Part shown: positions 11,718-23,689 of the stretch, in pieces
How the letters are laid out: every line of letters begins with the position of its first letter
Position numbering within the stretch: position 1 is the first letter of the stretch
Source: Arctopsyche grandis
Taxonomy: Eukaryota > Arthropoda > Insecta > Trichoptera > Hydropsychidae
DNA: 64,000 nucleotides
Direction: 5' to 3'
Assembly (NCBI RefSeq): GCF_051622035.1
Contig: NC_135367.1
Span: 12,622,501-12,686,500, forward strand
Made by a program: the position numbers and the translations under genes
The notes under the pieces: model-generated
What the model saw: only the letters and a program-made list of their open reading frames with translations
Told to the model about the DNA's origin: nothing
Databases searched by the model: none

Positions 11718-12115
11718 TCTATATATGTAAATATAAAATCAATTTTTGCCTGTCTGTCACGTATGCGTTCCTATACCATTCAACCGATTGCGATGAAACT
11801 TACATGAGTTATTGTGTGCATGCCCGCGATGGTTTCTGTAAACAAAACCGCCCAAGAACGGGAACGGGAAAACAGGAATGAGTGGCATTGCAACGCGATA
11901 ATTTCAAATGTGCTCGCGTCGCAATTGTTAGGGTAAAATATACAAACTAATTCAAATGCCTGCATTTTTCCAACAAATTATCATTACTGCAATTTAATTT
12001 TATTATTAAGTATTAATTTGGAACTGAAATATTCACTTATCGAAACACATCGAGAAATGGGAACGGGAATTTCATGCGTTATTGTGGCATTGCGACGCAT
12101 GCCGGGTTCAGCTAG
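11718..12115 (+). mobile_element. Non-autonomous Helitron-like element, family A
   Basis: It starts TCTATATATGTAAATATAAAA after a host A, with the GCCTGTCTGTCACGTATGCG and ACCATTCAACCGATTGCGATG blocks seen in many insect non-autonomous Helitron-like repeats. It ends GCATGCCGGGTTCAGCTAG before a host T. An inverted repeat ATGCG/CGCAT lies about 20 bases before the CTAG. 398 bp, no coding capacity. Confidence 0.6.
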
Positions 12116-13369
12116 TTATAAAATAAAACCATTTAAAAAAATCTATTTTTTATTATTATTCACGAAATTGATGCGTATCACAACTGAATGATCATAGTAC
12201 ACGAGTAGGTATAAAATTCAGTTGAAATTATTCTTCATTCGACAAATGGAAAATTGCACAACAAAATAAAAATCTGAGGAAAATATCTTAAACGTTTTAT
12301 GATTTATGTGGAAATTCAATGTTGGTTTAAGTTAAGTGGAAAAAAAGTTATGATCTCGTGTAGTTCCAGTGTTTATGTAAGGTAAAAACGTTCTCAGAAT
12401 AATCACGATTATAATGTAACGAGGCGTGTCGTCACCATCGTTTCGTTATTATCGGGAAAAGTGCTTGAAAAAACGAATATCATCGCTTTATGGAATTCGT
12501 TATCTTTATTAGTCAGTTGAAAAACTTGCAGAATAATCTGGTATATCGATCATATCTAATTTCGGTGTCTTAACCTTGGATTTAATCTATACATAAATCA
12601 ATGTTCAATAAAAATCAATCTATTGAATCCAAGTATATCCCATTGGAAGATATGGCATACTTTATTCGGGGGTGTGCCTTGTTGTATATATGACGTATGT
12701 TGGAGGTATGTATTTATGATTTGTCATTGATGTTGGGACCTTAAATTCCGTTTGGACCTTATGCAACATTCTGTAGAAAGACGATAATTTTTGTTCATAA
12801 CATCGTCGAAATTCCACTGTGAAGTCGTCATAGGGGGTCGACCGGACAGAGACGGTCAGAGTACACGTGTACGTGCAAGTGTATGACTAATATCTCAATA
12901 GTATCCATCACTGGGTTTACTTCTGTGTGGACTTTATGCTGTCCACACGGAAGCTTAATATTTCAAACTTAAGCTAACTTATTTTGAGCTTAATATTTTG
13001 AAGTTGGAGCTACTAGTTTTACTTAAATGTTATCAATAGATACTTGACATGAAAAGTATGAGTAATGTGATTTCACCTGAAACTGGTTGACAATCTGTGT
13101 GTAGTTTATTTCATCTATGTACTTTGATAAGAATCGGGTCGAAGCGGTGAAAAATTGCAGAGTATTTAAGTATGTGACAAAGATGATATCTCAAATCTGG
13201 TGTTTTCAACGTATTTGCATGAGAGGAAAACACCCTTGAATTTCCAATCGAAAATAATCTTGAAATTCAACGTTTACTTGTATTGAATTGTCAAAATGGT
13301 AGTTTTTTATGAAAATATACCCAATGATCGATTCACGAAAAAAAAGCAACAGGCTTACACTGTTTATGA
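12116..13369. other. Intergenic, nothing recognised
   Basis: No supported gene, RNA or repeat terminus. Confidence 0.4.
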
Positions 13370-13815
13370 ATTCTTCTTCATGTGCCCTGTCCTAGAACCT
13401 TGGCAGCCAGAACTCCCATCCGTACTCTGACCATGGCTGCTCTGAATAATGCTTGGGTACTGAGGCCGTACCACTCCGAAGATTCTTCAATCATGATGTT
13501 TTCTGCCGGCCCCGACTGCGTTGACCTACGACATTCCCCTGGATTACTAGGCGCAGGAGATCATATTTCTGCTTCCGTATCACATGCCCAATATACATAC
13601 TGTAATTTGCACCTTTTCACATTGTTGAACACTTCGACATGTTTTCTCATCACGGCCAGCACCTCAGCATTGGTTCTACACGCCATCCATGAGATTCTCA
13701 GCATTCTTCTGTATGTCCACATCTCAAAGGTTTGCAGCTTTTTTACACATGGAATCTGTCAATGTCCATGGTTCTGTCTCTTGCAGAAGGACGCTGAAAA
13801 CATAGCATCGTAAAA
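13370..13815 (-). pseudogene. LINE endonuclease/RT C-terminal fragment
   Basis: Read on the minus strand, the first half translates to KKLQTFEMWTYRRMLRISWM, then TNAEVLAVMRKHVEVFN and VKRCKLQYVYW. This is the conserved C-terminal module of a common insect LINE family (RTE-type). Later frames carry a decayed continuation (GLSTQALFRAAMVRVRMG). At least two frame changes and stops break it. The 143-codon plus-strand frame over the same interval is the antisense shadow. It is a different LINE subfamily from the GEAFIQ-WMANG copies. Confidence 0.75.
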
Positions 13816-14157
13816 GTCTAAATCGGAGTGCTATGCGGACATCGGCAAACATACTATTTCGTATAAGGCGTCAATCGCGAATACGGAATATCTGGCACTC
13901 GAATTCTCGTCGATATGATAGGTCGCGTGGTTGAATATCGGTGGGTGGTATTTTTGAGTGCCAAATATTCCATGATCGCGATTTTAGTGACGTGTGTGCG
14001 AAATGTTCACCGAGCCACTCAGATCACGTCTGGTTAGGAAATTTCTCATTTTTATTAAGAATGCAGGTCTTCTTTGCTTCCATTCTAGTGCCGATGAATT
14101 AAGTGTTTTTTTCTACATTTTCAATGAAATAAATAAGTTCAAAAATTGGTTGAAACA

Positions 14158-14517
14158 TACTCTTAAGGCGAAAACACACTGAAGGAAACGGCATGGCACG
14201 TCTTTGTAGCTTTAAGTCAAGGAAGGGCGTTCCCAGTTCATTGTTAATTCATACGACCTTATTATTTCAACCAGTTTCTCATATATTTCTTCAAATATGG
14301 GAATCACCGTTATCGATCATTGTCAAGCCTAAAGATAAAATATCACCGAAAAAAATAAAATAAGAATAAAATATCACCAAAAACACTCCTGGGGGTGATT
14401 TTTGGGAATGCGCGCCTCAGGAATGGTTATGCGTGCTTGCATTTTTTTACATGTGTAAAAGTATCTATAAAAAAAACACGTGCCGCGTGCCTCTTAGTGT
14501 GTTTTTGCCCTTAAGTA
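14158..14517 (+). mobile_element. MITE family 1, complete reference copy
   Basis: About 360 bp bounded by CTTAAGGCGAAAACACACTG on the left and AGTGTGTTTTTGCCCTTAAG on the right, a near-perfect 20-bp inverted repeat. If the TTAA at each end is host sequence, it is a TTAA target-site duplication with ends GGGCGAAAACACACT, resembling piggyBac-type TTAA targeting. However, the fused copies at 11110 share only TAA, so a 3-bp target is also possible. No transposase is encoded. It gives the consensus by which at least ten other copies in the window are recognised. Confidence 0.75.
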
Positions 14518-14571
14518 TTTTTGGTCACTTCAAGTAAGATAATTAAAATCATCCCAGGCTAAATTCGCAAT

Positions 14572-15060
14572 CTAAAAGTGTATCAGCACTAGACTCCATA
14601 AAGTTTGCCCACTTCGAACAATCGCGGATTGAAACCACACATCCATCTTCATTTGTAATACTCGGAAATGTCCCACATCCGATACAACGACCACCATTCC
14701 GATATTTTTCCGGTAAAGGTTAACGTATTTGTGACCACTTGACCGACATTGAACTGTCAAATTGGATAAGCCGTTGCTGATTTGGGGCAACTTACTCGTT
14801 TTCTTTTTCGTGTTTCGACATTGATCAATATCGACGGGCGAAGTTAAGATGAATTGCGACGGATTTTCGAAGATGGCCGTCAATATGCGAGTAATGGATG
14901 TTGTTCGTTCACAGCAAAGTGGTCGAAGTCGTGTCGTAAGTGTCGTTTGTGTTAATCTGGCATTCATCGCGGGTCGTGGTCAGAGCGCCGCGCGTCCGTC
15001 GGCCAGTTTGTTGACCAGATTCTTTATGTTGATGATGTTATATATCTGGTGAAATCAGCC
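14572..15060. other. GC-richer stretch with overlapping open frames; possible unrecognised exon
   Basis: A 131-codon minus frame (14572-14967) and a 67-codon plus frame (14849-15052) overlap. The plus frame starts ATGAATTGCGACGG and reaches a good donor (GTCGTAAGTG) near 14934, so a first coding exon with a nearby promoter is possible. I recognise no domain and find no partner exon, so I do not call a gene. The composition (GC-rich near 14960-15010) differs clearly from the flanks. Confidence 0.25.
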
Positions 15061-15084
15061 CATGTGGAATTCGCACAGCAGACC

Positions 15085-15195
15085 ACTTCCCAGAAGCGCG
15101 ACCGAACACCTGGCTGCCCCACCGTTTCCTTACCTGGACCCCACCGCAGACTCGAACTCCAGGACCGCGGTCTAGAAGCAACACACGGTTTATCA
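15085..15195 (-). repeat. Possible tRNA-derived SINE fragment
   Basis: On the minus strand GACCGCGGTCCTGGAGTTCGAG contains a B-box-like GAGTTCGAGTC within an island of high GC, followed by GGTGGGGTCC and GGGGCAGCCAGG. No A box or cloverleaf can be completed, so this is at most a SINE or tRNA relic. Confidence 0.25.
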
Positions 15196-15249
15196 AAATT
15201 TACTCCAAATACTAAACCATATTCAAAAAGTATGGAAAATGATCATTGA

Positions 15250-17837
15250 AAGCCTATCTGCTATGATCTAGTGTTAGAAACATCTTAAACAAATTGAAAT
15301 ATTTAAGATCAGCGACTAGAAGCTCAGTACTGCGGTAAGAATGGATCTAAAAAATAATGCATGAAACTGTTAGCATGCTGGTTTAGAGGTAAGAATGGAC
15401 CAAATTAATGCGACTACAGCGGTATACACAAAGATAGTGTCTCATTTTCTCCGTTCGCTGGTTCATCTTAATGTGTCTTCGTGCACGCCGTGTGTCCTAA
15501 TTTGGTTGGGCTATTATATAGATAGGAAAAGCAAGCTTGATTTATGTTGGATTTTTGAATATTTATGATGGTAGTTTCAAAGAAAAATGGTACAATGTAT
15601 TCTTCCTATTTTTTTGATTAATTGTATTATTATATATTCTTGTGTTTTTATTTTTTCAATGCACCTGTATATCTAGAATTTCGAATTAGACGATTATTGT
15701 TAAATCTTTAGATATGCCATAGTAAGTCAGGTGTTGGCGATACATGCAATCTCCGAACCCTTCTATTAACATATTATTTATATTCTGCGAAATATCCGAA
15801 CAAAAAATAATCACGAATCTGATCTTCAAATATAATGAAGGGTTTTGAATAACTTTATAGTTTTTTAAACAGACGGTATACAATTAAAATGTTACCCGAT
15901 CGTTTCGACGTCAGACTTGACCTTTGAATCTTTAAATTTGGAAACGGAATCTAAGTTTTATGAAACATCTCTAATATCTTTGTAGAAACTAAATTAAATT
16001 TACTTTGAAAGGCGATAGTTCAATTAAACGTATCGAATCTAAAATGATGCGATGCAAATCGAAGGCATGTTTTTTGTGTGCATCGCTATCATTAAAAATA
16101 AATACACACACACATTCATGAATATATACAATAATAATAATCGTGGATTTAACGGACCGCGTCGCTTTCCCAGAAATCATTATCCGAGTACTACATCTCA
16201 TAAAAGCATGACTGAAATTCTAAAGTCAATTATCTCAAAATATACTGGTGCTTCCATCTTACGCTTTTTTTTCTTAGGTAAATTAAATGCTATGCTTTAA
16301 AACATATACATATGTAGGTATGTATGTAGAGGTGGTGGTATTCAATACGAATATGTACCATCGATGATTTCAGCCTGCCGTTGCTCTGGATTGTATTTGA
16401 AGAATGCAGTAGTGTGTACAAAAGTAGTTACTATCGGATACAACCTATTGGATATGTAGATGTGGAAATGTCGATGTATGTCTCTATTTAATTACGTTGC
16501 TTCAGGTTGAATATCTAATGCTTTGGTATGACAAACTTTTCGAACATATTCGAAGAATCTAAGTGAGTACCTATAGTCTAACCGTTAGACTCGAAAGTAG
16601 AATACAGAATTTTTTTTGTATGCGTGTACATGTGTATTATTCTGTAAGTAATATTAGAAACTTACTAAATGCATGTTAGGTTATTTTGTTTCGGTGTCGT
16701 AATGCCCCAGGGATAATGGAGAGTTTAATATATAATATAGCCTTTCTACAATATGTAATGTCATTAAGCAAATGACCATATGAAGCTTTGGCAATCAAAT
16801 ACGATTTATATAATATGTATTTTCATAATATGTATGATTGAAGTGAACATTGTATTAAACAAACATTTATGAGGAATTTATTATACATATGATGCAGTCC
16901 ATTGTTGAAAAATGTATGCATACATTGTCAGGGCTGAGGAAAGTAGTTGTAGTTCTGTGGCATTTCATTTTCAATTCAAGATGTTTCATAAATCTGATGA
17001 CAACGACTTCCATGAATAGTGACGTAATTAATATACCTTAATATTTCATTCCATAGTGAAAACGTGAAAATTTTCCAGAATCTGTATTAAATCACCAGTC
17101 TTTTGAAAGATTATTATTATTATTATTTTACTTTGAAACGGTATCTCTTTTTTTTTGGTATATTAATTGTAATTTTCGTTAAAACATTTAGCATTTGAAT
17201 AAGTACGATATGTAAATTTAATCATTCGTTCCATATAAAGCGTGCGCAATAAATGCACGTAAGGAACAAATGAGATTTTAATTCATACTCGGTATGAGAT
17301 AAGCAATTCGCGGACTTTTCCGAGCTTTTCTCTCACCGTATATGTACGTACACAGTAATAATAATTATTATAAAGCGGTTCGCCCACGCTTTTAAGCTGT
17401 ATAAGCACTTTACTCGGTGACGTGTCGTATTTATAGCCGTCGTGCAAATGCACGTTGCACATGCAGTCGAACGCAACTGGCTGCGACTTCTCCTTCTACA
17501 TATGCGGAAGTGACTTGGAAGTCTTCTCGGAATGAAATCTCGACGATCACATTATTATTATTGTGTGCTGCAATTGTCGCATTATGGAATCGACAACTTC
17601 TCTCGATTCGAAAACGGTTTTTTATTCAGCACTTCTCTGTATTTTCTGTTGGTTTTTATTTTAATCGTACATACATACGTACATCTGAAGAGAGAGCCGC
17701 TGCGGTGCATCGTTGCGCTTTCTAATGTACGCCTTGTTGGTGATGAGTATGTCGTGGGTAGAAATAAATGGCTTTGAGTGTAATTAACGCCCTTTGATGT
17801 GTGCTGTATGTAATTCTAAACTGGGAGATAAAATATG
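15250..17837. other. Intergenic, nothing recognised
   Basis: Only short open frames. Near 17390-17725 a TATAAAG is followed by a 102-codon frame with a GTG start and no domain, which I do not call. Confidence 0.4.
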
Positions 17838-18189
17838 TAATAACATAATATGTGTATAAACACGGAAGAGATGTACGTATGTATGTTTTTATGCATGGAC
17901 AAGTATGAAGATTTCAAAAAATTAATATCTCAACTATCAGTAGTTCATAATAATGCATGAGATCGCACCGTGAACACTGACATGAACATACGGGGATGGA
18001 ACGAGGGGGTGATATGCGAGGGTAGTAATTAATAACACACTAAATAATGAGTAGTGCTATAAAGTGTAAATACATATATGCAAGGGATGTGCATGCTGAA
18101 AATGTTAGCGAAAATAGCCTCGGGCGTGGGTTTGTGTATCAATTCCTTTCTAAAACCACCTGTTGAAATATCAACGAGCATAACACCAG
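17838..18189 (+). mobile_element. Helitron-like element, family B (degenerate copy)
   Basis: It shares with the copy at 28869-29347 the 5' block (TATAAACACGGAAGAGATGTAC), GGACAAGTATGAAGATTTCAAA, and the 3' block TGTATCAATTCCTTTC, AACCACCTGTTGAAATATCAAC and ACACCAG. The terminal CTAG has become CCAG and the terminal hairpin is imperfect. The 5' edge is approximate. Confidence 0.6.
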
Positions 18190-20398
18190 TTAATAATAAT
18201 GAGAAATTTGACAACCCTTCTAACAAGCGACGAGGCAAATAAGTAAATAAAATTTTAGTATTAGATTACATCAAACCGATCCATATTAGACTGATTGAAA
18301 TTTGTTCTACTATTAAGTTGGTATTGTCTTGAATATTATTGAATAATGTATGTATATGTAGTCCTGTAGTATTCTATAGAAAGTTGTGGATCTTAATTAG
18401 TGTGTGGAGAGATGCGCATTAATTCTAGGAATAATAATGATTCTAGGAAATACGTATTTTAATATTACGTGTTAATCAATACGTGTTTGAGTTTGTTATT
18501 CAAAAGTACCCAACTCATTGTTTTCACTTTATATGTACGTACAATATACAATAAAGTTTCCCGTTTTAGATGAACATATTGTTGCTTGAAATTACTTTTC
18601 TTTTTCATAATGGGTTCCAGGTTTCGGTTGCTGCTTTCAGGAATAATATAAATTGGCTATTATCCCGTTTGTATGAAAGTTTTGAAAACTTTTAGATATT
18701 GAATTCAACCTACGATATTTTCAACTTATCGTTTCATTCAACTATGCCTTGCTTCAGAACATATCCATGAAGCCTCCCAAATTGGACCAAATCAACCGAA
18801 TCTTCCATATTTGTAGTAATGAACGTTTATACTTTTTAACGATCAAAAGTCTGTCAATTTTACCTTTTGACAACATTTCAACTATCGTTGCCGCAACTTT
18901 GCGTCATCGATCAACTTTGCAAATCATTCAAACTCCTTGTAACCGTTATCATCGCCTCATTTTATCCTTATCGTACAAAAAATCTCAACGTACATATTTA
19001 CGCTACGTAATAATACGTAATGCCATATTCAAAGGACATAATATATTATAAATATTTGTACAATTGCATACGCGATCGCAGTATCGTCATCGATTTACAT
19101 CATCGTCTGGATAATGATAATAATGTACGTGCGTGAGTGAGCTCGTATAGCTACCGTCAATCGTTAAGTGCCTTCGTTTTCGTAAATGCACTTTTGCACA
19201 TTCGCATTGATGATAGTAATTTGTTTTAAATGGGTGCACACGCAAGTTCACCGAAAGCGGCCATTATAAATACATTTCGTTTTTTTTTTTAAAGATGTTT
19301 TTCCGAGATAAAAATCAACAGGTTTCACATTCGAAACCTCTTCCTTTCATGCGGTCACGCGATCATTTCTAAAAAATATGTTAACAAGTGTGAATTAATA
19401 TTTAATAGATATTGGATATGAATAAAACTAACAATATATGAAAAACGCGTAGTTTCCTTAGACGAAATGGTGGTACTAAGAAAACCCGTAAATTAGCACT
19501 TTTATTTCCAATTTGCGCTTTTTGTATGCATTGTGTGTTTGAATATAAAATAAGTTATGTAAATTAAATATTTTGATAATTTTTATATTGATATTTAGTG
19601 AAGTTCAATGCAATGTCGCAATAATTATAATTATTTTTTAAAAGTTGCACTTTTATGAGACTAACTTGTATACACATACATCCATGATTATATGCTTCAA
19701 GAATGAAAACTTTTTTTACCGACTATAATATTAATTGTATCAATTTTACTTTAAAAGTAAGATTTTAAAACATTAGTAAGAAATTTGAAATAATTCCGAA
19801 AAATAATTCAAAAATATTTTGAGTATTTACGAGACTTTACAAATAAGTCAGAGAAATTTTGTATTTCTGTTAAGGTTATGGTTCAATGTTAAGGTTTCTT
19901 TCCAGTGGTTCTTAATTTTTCCATTCGATTTTTTCGAAATTCCGATCAAATTTTGGTGATCATGATCAATATCTTCTTTTATTTTTACTGTATAAGTATT
20001 TGTTTTCAGATAAATGTTGCATTCTTTTTTACTTTTTTCGTAGCCTCGAAGCATATGAAATCATAGTTTCCACAAGATTAATCGATTGACGTCATTTTAA
20101 ATTCCACAGATTTATTATTTATTATATTCGGCAGCAGGTCTCAATTTTTTTTCGCTTATTATTCTTATTATATTGTTGACACATTGATATATTTTTAGCG
20201 ATTTTCAACCATCTCGCTATCATTGCTAATTTGTCAGATGAGTTCATTATCCATTCGCCGCATTCAATTCCCAATGATCGCTTACGTAATTACATTTGTC
20301 AGTGGCTTCCAATCTTTATACCTAATACAATGCATATAAATTATAACATACTGGAAACATTGCGATTATTCTCTAGCTTCATTTAATATCAGTCAAGG
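18190..20398. other. Intergenic, nothing recognised
   Basis: AT-rich. A 100-codon plus frame at 18749-19051 shows no domain and is probably chance. Confidence 0.4.
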
Positions 20399-20787
20399 CA
20401 GTGGAATCGGTTCAAAACTTACCGACTCTAATTCTGACTTTTTGTTATAGTTCGATTCCGACTCCGACTGCGACTTGAATGATTTTAGTAAGATCGACTT
20501 TTCTTGCCAATGTATAAGATTGTTAGTAATAAAAATAATAGCGATTTTCAAAATATAAAAACTAAAGAAATTAAAAAACTACTAAAAATTGACATGTAAC
20601 CCAATTTATTGAACGATCAGCAATGAAATAGGTATAAACAAAAAAGTAAGTGAATTTAATTAAATAAATTATTAAATTTCAATTTACTGCAATAAAATAG
20701 GAATCTTTAATTGTCACATACCGTGATAAATAAAATAATAAAATGGAGTCGGAGTCGGCTGAAATGCTCCGACTCGCGACTCCACTG
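20399..20787. mobile_element. hAT-like MITE with GACTCC subterminal repeats
   Basis: The left end CAGTGGAATCGG and the right end (inverse) CAGTGGAGTCGC form terminal inverted repeats of the CAGTGG type common in hAT elements. Inside both ends, the hexamer GACTCC/GGAGTC and close variants recur, at about 20453-20470 and 20743-20782. Clustered subterminal repeats are typical transposase-binding sites of hAT elements. About 390 bp, non-coding. I could not confirm an 8-bp target duplication. Confidence 0.55.
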
Positions 20788-20894
20788 CCCTGGTATCAAT
20801 ATCAACATTTTGTATATAATTTTCACTATCATATGCTTACTTCATTAGTAACTCTCTACTACCCCATCATATGTATTTTGTTCTGACAGTCAAA

Positions 20895-20962
20895 TGCTAG
20901 TGGAGTCGAAGCCAAGTTGTTAAGAATTCGAATGACTTCGACTCCGATTTCGCGTTTAAAAG
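20895..20962. repeat. GACTCC-element fragment
   Basis: AGTGGAGTCGAAGCC, then GACTTCGACTCCGATTTCGC followed by GTTTAAA. This closely resembles 40803-40890, which ends GACTCCGATTTTGC then GTTTAAA. It is probably one end of a relative of the element at 20399-20787. Confidence 0.45.
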
Positions 20963-20964
20963 TG

Positions 20965-21283
20965 CAGAAACACAGTGGTACGTGGCATGTTATTTTATTA
21001 CAAGCTTTTTATTAGCTTCACTCTGTTATTAGATAGTTTTGCACATGCAAAAAACAACGCTGTTAGGTCAAATCTGTACCATCGCATTACAAAGCTCTAA
21101 CCCTGGAGTTTTTTCGGTGATGTTTTATCCTTTTATTTGACAGTGATCGATAACGATGAAACCCATATTTGAAGAAATACAGAAAAAACTTGTCGAAATA
21201 ATAATAATAATAAGATTAACAATAACATTAAGATTCACCCATCACACCTGAAAACTTTTCAGTGTGTCCTTACCATACTAAAT
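20965..21283 (-). mobile_element. MITE family 1 copy
   Basis: Shared blocks are GTGGTACGTGGCATG, AGTTTTGCACATGCAAAAAA, TTTTTTCGGTGATGTTTTATCC, GACAGTGATCGATAACG and AAACTTGTCGAAATAATAA. It ends TTCAGTGTGTCCTTACC, a shorter terminus (CAGTGTGTCCTTA) also seen at 36920, pointing to a subfamily. Confidence 0.7.
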
Positions 21284-22744
21284 CGCACCAATTGTTTTGA
21301 AATACAAGTGACTTTCCAATACCCAATATATGCAGATTAGAGACACGGTGTTTCTTTTGATTAGGTCAAATTGAAGAGAGGCGTGATATAAACGGCGTAC
21401 ATTTTAATACTTTTATCAAAATTTAATTAATAATTTGCTCACTTTATATGCGCCACCATAGATATTAGTACTCCAGAGATATTCGAATATTAACCCAATG
21501 AGAAAACGATTAAATTTTGTTGTTGGATTGTGGGAAAATGTCCTAGTCGAAGTATTTTTAACGACTCCACGGCCATGTCACAATCTTGGATTAGGTACCC
21601 CATACTTATTTCGCTGTGATGATTCTTAATATGTATTTTCAAAAAAAAGTTTGTTCTCAAAAATTTTCAATGCGTTCAATATTAGCATGAGAGCAGAACA
21701 TGTGCGTGCAGAATATATTCTACACACATTGAACAAGCAAACCCATGGAAGTCACCTCTCGTATCGGTTCGCCTCAACTCGAAAAGCCGAACCGGTTCTG
21801 CGATGCGGTCCTTTCTTGGAAAAGCAATTTGCATTTTGCGATTAAACCTCTTTGAATTTATTGTTCTGTTCAACTTTCGTTCTTGCTTGACTGACTGCCT
21901 GCGGCCACACAATATGCAATAAATAAAATAAAATAACATAGCTTGTGTATTTATAGAACCATTTTCAGCGCGGCCGCAGTTTTCCGGACCTCGCATACTG
22001 TTCGTTGCGCAAATCCATCGCCAGATGATGACACACGGGTTGATTCAACTTTTTGCGGTTAGCCCACAACTTTTTTTCGTGACAAACTAGTATAGGAGAC
22101 CCTGAATTTTCGCCCGTGTGCTATTCTCGACTGGTAGACTCGCTGGCGACACACGACTTCCTTATCTCAGAGCGGATTCCCTCGTGATTCACTCGGCCAG
22201 CTGCTTGCTTGTTCAGTGACGTATTACGTTATAAACTATATTACGTGTACGTCCGATACCAGGATAATGCCGAAAAATTGCTGTTTTTTTTCAATTTCTT
22301 CGAGAAAATGTATGCGTAATCGTTTTCCTTGTTCTTGGGAATGCAAACTTCCTTTTGTGCGGGGCTCGGACTGCATTCCCTCTCAGCCGTTTTCCGATAC
22401 TCGATGCAATTTCGTTTATGTGAATGTATGTGGATGCATTCATATCTACTGGGAGTTCAATTCCGAGAGAAGTAATCATTCTGTGTGCATTTTATACGTT
22501 GAACGATTTTCACATCGCATTTACAAGATTGGTTTCGAGTTGATCGATTGGTTTCTGAGAATTGTGTACATACTACACAGTGAAGTTAAAAAACTTAATA
22601 GAGCCGATAGATAAATCACGTATCTAAGATTGAGATAGACATATTTTATTCCGAATTTAAAAATATTATGAAATTTATAAATGTACATAGTGCTTAATTA
22701 AAGTATCGCTAACATCACTATATACTATTCAACATCGACACTTC
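21284..22744. other. Intergenic with a GC-richer promoter-like stretch (about 21960-22230)
   Basis: From 21960 the sequence turns GC-richer (GCGCGGCCGCAG) and continues to about 22230, resembling a 5' UTR or promoter. A 132-codon frame at 22216-22614 begins with GTG. From its first ATG (22267) it is Cys-rich but has no domain I recognise. I see no splice partner and no gene is called. Confidence 0.3.
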
Positions 22745-22990
22745 TGAATGAAGTGCTTTCCAATACACTTCAAGCATTCAATATCTAATCTTACTTCGTT
22801 CACCCATATTTTTTGCGTCCTTTTACACCTTCGTTCGAACACCTTATTTTGTCTACATTTCGTCCATTTTAGATTTTTCAACTACTTCTTATCCGTGTTT
22901 TTTTTTCTCGTTATGCTGAGAATTACAAATCTCCTCACTTCTTCAAATGCATTGGACTTTTTGTTACTTTATGGCATTCATACAAAATAA
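22745..22990 (-). mobile_element. Degenerate RTE-like LINE tail
   Basis: Inverse-orientation remnants of the same tail as copies A and B: CGTTCACCCATATTTT, CATTTCGTCCATTTTAG and TTCAAATGCATTGGACTTT, in the same order and spacing. Heavily diverged. Confidence 0.45.
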
Positions 22991-23129
22991 ATTCAAATTG
23001 TGAAAATTAAGAATCAGCTAGTCACAGTACGATTAAAAAATGGTTACTTAAGGAGCCAAACCCGGCAATTGCTTTATATTTTTCAAGAAATTATTCTTAT
23101 TATGTCGTTGAATATATTGGCGTGTGGAT

Positions 23130-23345
23130 CAGTGCAAAAACACTGAGGTACGCGGCACGTTTTTTTTATATAGTTTTGCATAGGTCAAATAACTGCTAGC
23201 ATGCCTGGTCTATTCTATGACATATAGGCAAAAAATCCATGTAATGACATAGGTTTGATAGTGATTCCCATATTCAAAGAAATGTACGAAAAGCTTGTCG
23301 AAAAAAAACCCTGTGGTGTGAGACATGATTTTACCCATGCCGTAC
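23130..23345 (-). mobile_element. MITE family 1 copy (first of three in tandem)
   Basis: GAGGTACGCGGCACG, ATATAGTTTTGCATAGG, GTGATTCCCATATTC, AGCTTGTCGAAA and the terminal CAGTGTGCTTTCACCTTA. Same orientation as the next two copies. Confidence 0.65.
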
Positions 23346-23375
23346 GATTCAGTGTGCTTTCACCTTATAAAATAG

Positions 23376-23655
23376 TAAATACAGAGAGTTGCGCGGCACG
23401 CTAAAAAACGCTAGTATGACAAACTTTACCGTCGCATCCCTTGGCAAACCTCACCCCCTTGAGTATTTTCGGTGATGTTTTTTCTTTGTATTATGACAGT
23501 TATCGATAACGGCGATTCCTATATTTGAAGAAATGTAGTCGAAACTTGTCGAAATAATAAGATAGGACGAATTAACAATGACATAAAGACACGCCCATTC
23601 ACAGCTGAAGTCTACCTAGGCATGTCGTGCCGTACGATTATTTGTGTCTGCGAAG
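23376..23655 (-). mobile_element. MITE family 1 copy (second of three)
   Basis: GCGCGGCACGCTAAAAAACGC, CTCACCCCCTTGAGTATTTT, GTTATCGATAACGGCGATTC, AAACTTGTCGAAATAATAAG and CATGTCGTGCCGTACGATT. Only about 30 bp separates it from the first copy. Confidence 0.7.
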
Positions 23656-23689
23656 AAGAGAAATCGATTAATCCGATGATAAACCTTTA

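Noticed and set aside
13382..13813. 143-codon plus-strand frame
   Set aside because: It is antisense to a clear LINE C-terminal coding fragment (KKLQTFEMWTYRRMLR).
16100..16130. CA-repeat and other short tandem tracts as a possible CRISPR array
   Set aside because: Simple microsatellites without regular repeat-spacer structure. No array exists anywhere in the window.
22216..22614. 132-codon plus-strand frame, Cys-rich
   Set aside because: Begins with GTG, which is not a usual animal start, and shows no recognised domain or splice partner. Kept only as a possible island.
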